Assembly (NCBI RefSeq): GCF_932526225.1
Contig: NC_064041.1
Location: forward strand, 12,575,951-12,639,950
Direction of reading: 5' to 3'
Length of the DNA stretch: 64,000 nt
Source: Nematostella vectensis
Lineage: Eukaryota > Cnidaria > Anthozoa > Actiniaria > Edwardsiidae
Shown: in pieces, positions 23,601 through 32,300 of the stretch
How the letters are laid out: the number at the start of each line of letters is the position of its first letter
How positions within the stretch are numbered: the first letter of the stretch is position 1
Program-made: the position numbers and the translations under genes
Notes under the pieces: generated by a model
The model's input: the letters and a program-made list of their open reading frames with translations, nothing else
What the model was told of the DNA's origin: nothing
The model's database searches: none

Positions 23601-23990
23601 CTATTCGCCATTTGCACTGACAACCTTTTGTGAAATAGGTGTATGTAGCCAACGTTCCCCGTGGGTTTTAGCCGACCCAGGGAGATGGATGCTCACTGTG
23701 ATATTTATTATCAACAGGTTGACAACTTTCTAAAGGATTTCCAGTCAATGTCATCAGCAACAACCCAGCCGAAGGACCTTGGCCAGAGCTTCGCTGAAGG
23801 ACTAGGTTTCAAGGTTGGCGGATGCAACTATCATTACCTCAGAGAGGTTCTGCACTCTTTAGGAAAGAAAGACAAATTTGGGGGTTTAGTCCAAGAATGG
23901 CGCGAGGGCGGTGACGTGGTATGGGTGTGTCCATCCCACTCTAGACGTGAGAAAAGCACAGTGCAAGTCAAAATACAAGGAAATCACTGA
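5665..23990 (+). CDS. Rab-like GTPase / RCC1 propeller / filamin repeat / degenerate Roc-COR fusion protein (1878 aa)
   Basis: Twenty exons: 5665-5686, 6593-7343, 7641-7864, 11496-11935, 12310-12450, 12544-12722, 13398-13557, 14161-14225, 14556-14829, 15665-16031, 16333-16586, 16893-17135, 17510-18292, 18462-18681, 19127-19777, 20486-20643, 20835-20979, 21322-21440, 22028-22195, 23718-23990. Lengths sum to 5637 nt and every junction phase fits. Residues about 8-190 are a Rab-like GTPase: P-loop GDAGVGKS at 20-27, G3 DTSG, G4-like GCKID, G5-like TSA. About 375-990 are RCC1 repeats, e.g. QIACGAFHVAALTDSGELL. About 1000-1103 resemble a filamin repeat (VYKVSITLDGRHVLGSPFTV). About 1104-1301 look Roc-like but degenerate. 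About 1302-1591 are COR, with two CxxC pairs near 1528 and 1556. About 1592-1878 match the C-terminal region of many invertebrate Roco proteins. Intron 11 uses a GC donor. Likely role is GTPase signalling; partners unknown. Confidence 0.85.
5819..5847 (+). repeat. Poly-G tract in intron 1 of the Rab/RCC1/Roco gene
   Basis: A nearly pure G run of about 27 nt, preceded by GGGAGGGGGAGG, lies 130 bp after the first coding exon on the coding strand. It could form G-quadruplexes in DNA or pre-mRNA. Shorter G-rich stretches recur in the same gene's introns near 12165-12200, 15150-15181 and 19836-19852. Confidence 0.8.
8820..8945. repeat. Tetranucleotide microsatellite (ACTA/AACT)n
   Basis: A run of ACTAACTAACTGACTAACTA-type sequence with occasional TAGC units lies inside the intron 3 transposon. 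Just upstream (about 8740-8795) a small inverted repeat, TTTTTATAGCGCCACT with AGTGGCGCTTAACAATATAAAAA, marks another foldback sequence. Confidence 0.85.
9400..10440 (+). pseudogene. Broken transposon coding remnant
   Basis: Open segments at 9578-9835, 9910-10143 and 10234-10431 lie on the same strand in shifting frames. They sit inside the inverted-end element at 8300-11150. The first contains MILHAAYYAS and QSPDTDFLAL, which resemble a motif pair of repeat-borne proteins. The others show no domain I recognise. Frameshifts, the lack of one long frame and the intronic position argue for a dead element gene rather than a host exon. A weak alternative is an exonised fragment. Confidence 0.5.
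13780..13965 (+). repeat. Dispersed intronic repeat, copy 1
   Basis: It begins ATGCTCCCGCTCAATG and contains TTTCCTTGC and TATTTTCAATTATAAACAGTA segments. A diverged copy in the same orientation lies at 15376-15580. This copy is in intron 7 of the Rab/RCC1/Roco gene and the other is in intron 9. Confidence 0.7.
15376..15580 (+). repeat. Dispersed intronic repeat, copy 2
   Basis: It shares the start ATGCTCCCGCTCAATG, the AGTTTCCTTGCGAA block and the TGTATTTTCAATGATAAATA block with the copy at 13780, in the same order and orientation. Divergence is substantial, so these are old copies of one element or an old duplication. Confidence 0.7.
17145..17400 (+). repeat. (ATC/ACC)n trinucleotide-rich stretch
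   Basis: Intron 12 of the Rab/RCC1/Roco gene is rich in CATCATCATT, CACCATTACC and related triplets. It is a simple-sequence tract with no coding evidence. Confidence 0.7.
18705..18800. repeat. Dispersed repeat with TACTCGAATAAGCGCC motif
   Basis: Intron 14 contains three AATAAGCGCC-type motifs within 75 bp. A related CTCGAATAAGCG motif occurs at about 16706 in intron 11. Such motifs are common in dispersed repeats of aquatic animals; the class is not determined. Confidence 0.5.
20015..20104 (+). repeat. Intron 15 copy of a ~90-bp near-identical direct repeat
   Basis: The block from about ACAAAACTGAATAGACTGTG to GAGAAACTTGG is repeated at 20693-20782 with only a few substitutions. The two copies flank exon 16 (20486-20643). 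The high identity suggests a recent duplication or gene conversion. Confidence 0.85.
20693..20782 (+). repeat. Intron 16 copy of the ~90-bp direct repeat
   Basis: This is the partner of 20015-20104, in the same orientation about 678 bp downstream. It lies between exon 16 and exon 17 of the Rab/RCC1/Roco gene. Confidence 0.85.
22780..22915 (+). other. Possible duplicated or alternative exon in intron 19
   Basis: The frame ends TGGGAGGGATACTTCAAAGAG followed by GTATGT, closely matching the end of exon 19 (22028-22195), TGGGAGAAATACTTCAAAGAG followed by GTGATT. Both would splice in the same phase into exon 20. The upstream part of the frame (22780 on) does not resemble exon 19 and I see no good in-phase acceptor. 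It could be a partial exon duplication or a rarely used exon. Confidence 0.35.
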
Positions 23991-24138
23991 TTCATATCTG
24001 TACATCAGTAGGGCACTCAGGATTACTCAAAGGGTGAGCGCCATCCAACTCTTAGCATGACAAAAGCACAGTGTGTCAAAATACAAGGAAATCGCTGAGA
24101 TGTATTTTTACTTCTCAAAGGGTAGGCATCATTCATAA

Positions 24139-24213
24139 ATCGCTTGAGATGGGGCTCGAACCCATGACCCTCAGATTAAAAGTCTTATGCTCTACAATCT
24201 GAGCTAACCAGGT
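24139..24213 (-). pseudogene. Degenerate tRNA-Lys(UUU)-like sequence
   Basis: On the minus strand the sequence has an A-box-like TTAGCTCAGATTGTAGAG, an anticodon loop CTTTTAA (UUU) and a B box GGGTTCGAGCCCC with a 5-bp T stem. The acceptor stem pairs poorly and the anticodon stem has a mismatch. It is more likely a tRNA pseudogene or the head of a tRNA-derived SINE than a working tRNA gene. Confidence 0.55.
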
Positions 24214-25057
24214 GCTCGTTGTCTTACAAATAAGGTTGAGAAAAAAGTGAACAGCTGGCTTTAGAAAGACAATTTCATATTTTGAAAAAAAGGCATTCTC
24301 AGGGTCATTGTGGACAAGTGAGGATCATTTCAAATTAATTTCCAATTAGCATTGCAACTTAACATCGCTTTAATGTTCTGTGTTTTTAAATGCCATGTAA
24401 AAACGGTGCTGTTTTCGAGCGCTACCGTAACCCAAATCGCTGATTCAAGTAGTTTACTCGAGCAACACAAAGTGGTACAAAATGAAATAAATAAATAAAT
24501 AAATACCTTGTTTATCTGCAACTTCTTGGATGAATTTTCCGATCCAGAAATTAAGGGAAGGAGCCGACACAGATTCCCATGCGCTGTCAAGGTTTTCAAG
24601 ATCGTATAGGTCTTATATTGAAGATTGTTGACTTCTTTGCGGTTATTTTGTTCACTCGGTTAGCACGCCAGTTTTCAAACATGTTGACACACCACTTCTT
24701 CTTGTATCTTGTCGACGCGGGTACAGCTTGCGACAAAGCTACTTCTTCCTCATCTTTACTTTTGGCTTATCTGAACCTTTTAAAAGGCCGCACGATTTCG
24801 TCTTCGCTGGAATCCATTGCTTTTTGACAGCATTAAAACATGGACTTGCTAGAAAATAGCATAAACTTGAGCTATATTCCCAATGGACGCCTCCAGGGAA
24901 ATCAAGACGAACGAAGAACGTGACATGTTCTTAATTTTAGATGGATAGTTAGACAAAGCGCATAGAAATGAAAATCAAAGGATGGAGGAGGGAAATCCAA
25001 ATTTACGTAATTTGGTTGGCTGGCGTCCTGCTAAACAATTAATAAGAATGAGAAGTC

Positions 25058-25222
25058 ATTTCAAAGCCTCCAATTCGGACTGGACGAGATTTCAAGTCCG
25101 CGCGATTAGTTCCAGTTCGAGGCGCAGCCGAGGAACTAATCCAGTTCGAGGCGCAGCAGAGAACTGGGACTAATCGCGCGGACTTGAAATCCCGTCCAGT
25201 CCTCATTGTCGGCTTTGAAATA
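25058..25222. repeat. Foldback (palindromic) element
   Basis: The arms TTTCAAAGCC...GACTGGACGAGATTTCAAGTCCGCGCGATTAGT (with small gaps) are mirrored at 25165-25222 by the reverse complement. The centre carries two copies of CCAGTTCGAGGCGCAGC. It is MITE-like and lies downstream of the PSMD5 stop codon. Confidence 0.8.
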
Positions 25223-25572
25223 TTACTTCAAGCATAATAAATTAACTGGAATTGGTAGATCTTTTTTCACATTTATTTTAACAAATAAAATAGGTCTGAT
25301 TTCCACAGAGTAAGAAGCAAAATTTCAAGACAAATTAAAGACACAAGGGGTACAAACTCAGAGCTCTACCAAAACAATAGAGATAACTACAATGGTTTGA
25401 TTGAAATTTGACATTTAATGGAACTATTAGTAAACCATGACAAGGGCCAGATCCATAAACTTTTTAGTATGCCAATTTCCTGCACATAATGCAATTTGTT
25501 TTTAATACCTCCATGTACAACTCTTGTTTGAAGAACCTTTTTCTATGATTTTAAGTAAACAAGGTCTAGGAT

Positions 25573-28500
25573 TCAGTCTGCTCCTTCAAAGGCCACAGCG
25601 GCCTCTGCACGAGCAAAGAATGGTCCCTCTCTTTCATACTCCTGAAGGCGCAGGAAGTAGGGCCGATCAAAGATCTGCTTGGCTGGAGGAAAGTGCACAA
25701 GCTCCTTGATGAGGTCGTACTTGTGCTCTTTGCCGGATTTCTCAAATTCTGTCCGCCGATCTAATAGATACTCTAAGAATCCTGAAAACGGAAAAACGGA
25801 CATAAAGTATCCAACTATTGTCATTTTTCACAACACCATCACCAATCTAGGATCCGAAAAGAATGACTAAAGCGATCCATGGATAAGATCAGGATTCAAT
25901 GTACTGTACATAATATTGTGTGAGTGGATAGTAAACCATGAAAATGTTTATGAGAACTACATAGACTATACATTTTAAATACATTTGAAAATACCGTTAT
26001 GTAGCAGTGTATATTAAGCTTAGTAAATAGATTAAAAGATTACCATTAAAAATATTAGCATTTAAGTATTTATCTTTTTTTCTCCTGTTTATTTTTTCCT
26101 TGCCAGACTTACAGACCACTTCTCAATACTTCTTAACAAGGCACTTCAAGCACTCACTGAAACTTCCTAGCAAACATTGATAAGAAGCCAAGGATCTTAG
26201 CTAACCAAACCACCCTTTATTTACCAGGGCAATTTATCATATCCTACAAATGATACCAAGCATGGCTTTTTAGCAATCACTTTGTGTATACTCACCTGGG
26301 CAGTTAATCATATCCTGCAGTGCCCATTGATACCGAGCCAGGCTTCTTAGCAAACAGAGTGCACTGCATCGCAGCTCCTCAAATGGTTGCTTAGCAACAG
26401 TGAATATAGCCTCGAGTGGTGCCGCTGCCATATTTTTATAAAGCACCTTGGCAAACTCGCATAATTCCTCAGATGGCGTCAACTGCTCAGAGTAAAATAT
26501 TGATGCCAGTGCTTCTAAGGCCCTCTTCCTTAGGTCAACTTGTGACGAGGTTGCATGACCAAAGATGGTTTTCATAATGTGTTTGTTTCTTCCCTGGTTA
26601 TTGAACACTGCTCGTAGACCATCCTCTGAGTGTGCAATGACGCCAATGGTTTCCATGGCAATAGGCATAAGGGTAGGGTCGCCGCAGCTTATCATGGAGT
26701 AGGTTTGCTCAAGGAATTGTGGGTATTGTTGGGTTGTCTCCAGGGGATGGGCAGTGGCAAGGGTTCCAAAGAATTTGATGATCCCTAGGAGAATTCAGAT
26801 TCATTAGCTTTATGTATGTTAGGGTGATTGGTAATAGCATACACAATATTTAAAAAATACTGCTTTTGATTAGGGTTACTGGTATCTGTTTCTCAACTGG
26901 TTGATCACAAGACAAATGGAATGTTAAAAAAGTATGTACAAAGGTTGACCTTAAGGGTGTTGGGACATTTCTTGTTGCTTTTTCATATCTTCAAAAATCA
27001 AAAATCCTAAAATTCACAATTGTAAAATGTTCAAAAAATAATGTGAAAATTTTTTTATTTCAATCTCCTTAAAGAAAATAATAATACACAGGGGTTTTAT
27101 TAGGCCCCGGCGGCCGGTGGAATCGCTGGCTATTTTCCACAGAGCGTCGGCTACTTTTTTTAAAAAGTCTTAAACTAAAAAGACAAAATAACTTCCAATC
27201 CCTATTTATCAATTTCCACCCCCTACTCTGAAAGTTAATAAAAGCCCTGATACAAAAAATAATTGAGTGGGTCACTGTATGTATGTATATACAGTAAATA
27301 CTTGATGAATGATTTGGCATACCTTCAGAGTTCCATGCCAATCAAAACAATGACACTGGTTACTGATACTGTATATATCAATGAATGAGACTACCAAATG
27401 GCATGAATTAAAGTGGCATTGTCACCTGTTTACTTTCGGCCAATTGCGTAACAATCTCAAATGATAAAGAATGCGAAAAATATTTCAAAATATTGAAAGC
27501 AGTGTGTCTATTTGAAGTTTCTTTGAGGATGTGATTGATAATTTAGAGCGAATGGCCTGTTAAATACATATCTCGGGTTCTAATAGATTCTTTGTCTTTT
27601 AATGGTTGAGGTTTCTGTCAGACCTCCGGAAGTAAACTGGTGACAATGCTACGTTAAGTAGGATCACTAGAAAGACTATTGACAAGCTGTAGACTAACTA
27701 GGTGGTACAGTATGTGTAGGCATGCTGGGATCAGGGAAATAAATCAACACAAGGGTGAAAAAGTAAGTTCAACACCTCTGTAAAAACAGAGTAGTTTTGC
27801 TGATGCCACAGTCCCTTCTGTTCTGATAAAGGGTAATAATGTAAATGTTAGTGAAAAGAGTGTGTTTTCTCAGAGGCATAAAACAAACCATTTTAACCTT
27901 GTGTTACCATGTACAGTAATTAAATTTCCTGGTGAACATGCTTGGTTTTTTGACGTTATGCAGGAAGTTTGTCCTACCTGGAATGATCAGGGTTATCAAA
28001 GGGTCCGTCTCTACTTCTAACAGGAGATTGTTGAGTTTCGTAACCACACCCTTCTGGTCAAGGTATTCCAAGCCAGATGGACTAATGCTTGCCAGTTTAG
28101 TCAACAGTTCCAGGCAATTCATCTGGACAAGAACGTCTCTTCCATCCAGCTCTGATATCAGCTTCTCAAAAATACCAGACTCTTTGCAAACATCGAATGC
28201 CTTTGGCGAATGGGCCTGCACTGTGATGTACATATCGTAAACGCGCATGCGCACAGTGTCTTTGGTCTTTAATAACGCGTTAAACTCACTTTGTAAATGG
28301 CTATCGAATAACACTTTGAGACCAGCCTCATGCTTTGCAAGATTTGTAAACACGTTACTTGCAATTTGTGCATTTTTTAGGTGCTCATCCGCCATTCCCC
28401 TCGCGATATAAGATAACAAATCTTCTTTATCCATCAAAGCAAGAACTCCATTCACTGTCCCTGAACATCTCTCCAACTCGATTAAGCAAAGTTCCCGCAC

Positions 28501-28797
28501 ATCTTCAGTGGGATGATTAAGGCCTTCTATAACAGCATCGTGGTATTTTGTAGCGGGGGCATCTGGCTTTTCAAATTTGAGGATATTTTTCAAGATGTTC
28601 TTACAGTAGGTTATCTGGTCTGTGTTCGTTGTTCTAAGGCAGTTGAAAAGCCGTTCACTTGGTATAAGACTCGCTAGGTCTCGAATGTTTGGCGAAGAAC
28701 TGATTAATACACTTAAATCTCGTAAAAACGCGACGATTTCATCTCCAGATGCGTTTGAAATGTTTTCCACGAGTTCTTTACACTTTTCTGCCGCCAT
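25573..28797 (-). CDS. PSMD5: 26S proteasome non-ATPase regulatory subunit 5 (assembly chaperone S5b)
   Basis: Three exons, 27978-28797, 26296-26784 and 25573-25781, join with phase-1 introns to 505 codons plus stop, close to the roughly 504 residues of the human protein. The start is MAAEKCKELVENIS and the end is AEAAVAFEGAD. The protein is all-helical with HEAT/ARM-like repeats, for example LVQMNCLELLTKLAS and ELRCSALCLLRSLARYQWAL. In other animals PSMD5 is not a subunit of the mature proteasome. It binds Rpt1 (PSMC2) and chaperones assembly of the 19S base in the cytosol and nucleus. The start lies beside a GCCGCCATCTTGG motif typical of YY1-type promoters. It is head to head with SUCO, start codons 581 bp apart. 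Family call is from recognition of the sequence; no breaks seen. Confidence 0.93.
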
Positions 28798-29378
28798 CTT
28801 GGAAACTGGATGTGTGCCTGCGAGAATATATGTCAGCGTGAGTCAGCTTTTACCCAGCATCCTAAGCGGGCACGCAGGTTTGTGAAAAGATGATGATGAT
28901 GGCAAAAGTGACGCTTAAAATCATAAAATACACGCATTAATTTTTTTATTGGCGCCTCAATGGAAAGATAATTTGTTTCCATAGTGATACAACTATGGAC
29001 AAAACAATTATGACACAGCCAATATAAGTTACCATCAGATAATGCGAGAGCTGGAGAAGAAGACCCTTGTTCAAAACCTATAAAAAATATAACAAAGAAT
29101 TGCATTACTTATATGCAACCCTAAATTTGGGGAAAAGGGCACTTCTATGACCGAAATGAATTTCCTTACACTTTTATATTGAGATTTTTAGCTCGAGAAA
29201 AACAAGGTTGCTTGTTTGTGGAGCCTGGTGCCGAGTCTGGTCACACGTCACCAAGATGGTGGCCTCTATGGCCTGTTGCAACGAAGCGACACAAATAGCC
29301 TACGATTTCTGCAAGAAACTTGCATCTTATAGAAAATTTACAAAAATGAAGAGATAGAGTGTTTGTCCCTCTCCAAGC
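28798..29378. promoter_or_regulatory. Putative bidirectional promoter of PSMD5 and SUCO
   Basis: The two outward start codons are 581 bp apart. YY1-like motifs sit on both sides: GCCGCCATCTTGG at the PSMD5 start, and CACCAAGATGG at about 29249 on the SUCO side. Transcription start sites cannot be fixed from sequence alone. Confidence 0.5.
29256..29357 (+). other. Upstream ORF in the probable SUCO 5' leader (33 codons)
   Basis: An ATG in the context CCAAGATGG opens 33 codons that stop at 29355-29357, 21 bp before the proposed SUCO start. If transcription begins upstream of 29256, this uORF could lower SUCO translation. The ATG overlaps a YY1-like motif, so it may instead lie at or upstream of the transcription start. 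Confidence 0.35.
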
Positions 29379-32300
29379 ATGGCAAGTTTTAATGGATTTG
29401 CGCTACTCTTTTGCATTTTTTTCGCCGTATTTAGGTTAGTGTTTTGAATGGCAGGACTGGTTGTTTATCTGGGGTCAAATGGATTCTTACTAAGTTATGA
29501 TGAAACGGCTGAACGGTTATCGCCAGATGATATCCTTACAAGTCGACTTGTACAAATTATCTTATTTGTATCGAATTCCTGACGCTCGTTTCTTATGTGC
29601 TTTATTTTGTAGGACATGCTCTGTTGAAAAACCTGTTAGGATTGCGAAAGCTTCAACGATTGTTTCGTCTTACAAGAAAACTTCTCAAAATCAAGAAAGC
29701 GAGGTACAGAATTTTCCTTTGTTCAACTTGTACAGCACTGTCGCTAGGAGAGAGTATTTTATGATAAGTATTCGGGGAACCTTAATGGGTTATTAGAAAA
29801 TCATAAGAAAAAAACAATACAATAACTTATTCAATGGTTCGCGAACGTTTATTTCCACTATGTGGTAGTACAAATCTAAAATTATTTTGCTTTACTGCAG
29901 TAAGGCTAGACCCTGATTTTGAAGAAATTAAGAATATTATCTATAAACAGTATGCTTTTTCAAATCTGCCCAATGCATATTAGTTAAATTTTATTGCGTG
30001 ACTTCTCGCCTCATTCAAATAGACTCACGAAATAATAAAAAATGTCACGATTTGTAAACGTTTTTAGATTTTAGTAGTAGAGTATTAGTAGTCATACATT
30101 TCCATTACATTTTATATCCTTTTATTTCGTTTAAAAAAAAATCTATCTACATTTTTGGACACTAGCATTCTCTCAAAAACAACTTGAAAACACAAAGCCA
30201 CATTATAAAAGTATTGTAAATTACTGCATTAATGACTTTCCTTGGTTGACTGATTATGCCTGGAGTTGAATGGAATCTTTCTTAAGCAGTGAGATCCAAA
30301 AAGTATAAAAAATATAGTCACAGAATTACCTTGTGACCCTGTTTCTGACTGTACACTGGCATGATTTCTGACTGATTTCTGACTGTACATTAAACCTTTT
30401 AACATTATTGAGGAACCTCTTGTATGTCACATGAATGTTACTGCAGATGGACCTTACTCCTTTTTATAACTCAAACCCTCAGAGGATGCCAAAATATGTT
30501 CTGAGTTAGCATGGATTTTGAGATTATGACTAAAAGTAATGAATTAAAATACTGGTAATGCTCTAGAGAATTCAAAGCACATTGGTCAGACAGGATAAAA
30601 AAATGTCACGCATGCGCAGTTGTCAAAGCGCGACTAGCGAAATCGAGCATGGCGGATTTCACGATAGTTGGCCAGAATTTGGCTAATTTTATGCCGATAA
30701 AAAGCAAATTAAAACAAAACGAACTAATATTTCCTATGTGTTTTAACTAAGAAACGGCTTGGAAGGATTCAAAAGGCAATCTGCTACCGATTCGCTGAAC
30801 ATTTTCCGGATTTTCTGCTATCAATGAGAAGAATGACAGCAACATGGCGCGAAAACAAGCATGAAGACATTGTTTTGTAAAGAAAATAATCAAGATCAGC
30901 TTAACTGTTCCTATGAGATCACTCTGAAAATAGTTTACCTTTATTATGAAAATAAAGACGAATATATAAATATTTAAATATGAAAATAGTTTACCTTTAT
31001 TATCATTACTGACTAGCTACTACGGCTATGGACTTTTTTCCTCACCTGTTGGTATCAGATTTTAAAGTGAACAGCGGGTGAGATTTCCGGAACCAGCCGA
31101 GGTGCTGTTGTAGTCAGCAATGTCACAAATTTTCTGTATCGTTATTATTATTAAAATCTCTGACTTAATAAAACCTCTAAGGTCGCCAAAGATATTGACC
31201 AGCTTATCTTGTGAAACGAAGATTCGGAAATTTGGGCGAACGCAGCTTCTAACTGTTCTTTTCTGAACGGTTGTCTCCCTCCCTCTACTAAACTATTAGT
31301 ACTTACTTATTGAATAGGAAAAAAAAAGATTACTGATATGTATATACAACTTCGGTTGAAGCTAGTTACTTATACAATAATTCATGTCATTTTTGTAATT
31401 AATGTTTAGATGTTAATTGTTGGGGTAATAAAACTCTTTTATTAACTTTTATTGTTGTTACTGTTAGCAATGTTTCTCTGACCCAGGTTTTTGGTGCTTG
31501 TTTATTGGTTGGTCAAGTTTAGCTATATAAAGGTTTACAGTTCAATTAAATGTTCAGTATCACATTTTATTCTAGGTATGAGTACTGTTTTGGCCTCTCT
31601 TCCCTAGGACCAATGCTTTTGTGGTTGAGATGGACATACTGGCTCCCAGGTGATACCCCAAGATTTTGGTTTCGGAGGGATCATTACAGAAATAACCCTA
31701 AATACCTAAATGGATGTGTCTCATACCCTTTAAAGATGTCAATAGAAAACAAAGCAAAACACTATTATATGAACTCTTTACAATTTACTCATTTTTTAAA
31801 AGCATCTATCAACAAACAGGCACACCCATATGATAATTAACCTGATAATTTGACCCAAAAGGCAAAACAACAACCCACAAATTAAAACACACATTCCCAG
31901 AGTTGTTAATTATATTTATAATAGTTAAATCTCAAAAGATTTGTGGATACCAAAATCCTAAATGGAATAGCTCTGCCCCTCCCCTCAAGTGAACTGGCAA
32001 ATCCCCATGTCCAGAAGCTTGGTGGCCATATGAACTTTGGGGTCATTGAGTGTGTAAGTTGTATTGAAAACTGCCAAATCAAACTTCCCATTCAGTGGAA
32101 AAATGTAATAATGTTGCTTAAAATTCACTAAAAAAGCTGGAAAGTTCTTAGTCAAGCAAAGCTTATGACATACAACTTTTAACTGAGAATAAAGTACCAT
32201 TGTGTAATGAATATACCAGATTGTTCTCCCCTACAACTTTTCGTAATGTTGAGAAACAATTTACAACCATACTGCTTTTTTATCTATCCCTGTTTTATGA

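Larger units (their letters stand above)
23991..25572. other. Spacer between the Rab/RCC1/Roco gene and PSMD5
   Basis: The two genes are tail to tail here. The spacer holds a partial copy of the final coding sequence (AAAGCACAGTG...CAAGGAAATCGCTGA at about 24062-24099), a degenerate tRNA-like sequence, an (AAAT)n stretch near 24485-24505 and a foldback element at 25058-25222. A TTTATT at about 25272 is a plausible minus-strand poly(A) signal for PSMD5. No other gene is supported. Confidence 0.6.

Noticed and set aside
24139-24213. Functional tRNA-Lys gene
   Set aside because: The promoter boxes and anticodon loop are present, but the acceptor stem does not pair well; called a pseudogene or SINE head instead.
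28622-28885. Plus-strand frame opposite the PSMD5 first exon
   Set aside because: It is an antisense shadow of a clear conserved coding exon.
31550-31840. 96-codon plus-strand frame in SUCO intron 2
   Set aside because: It lies inside the inverted-end element, has no recognisable domain and has no matching splice structure.
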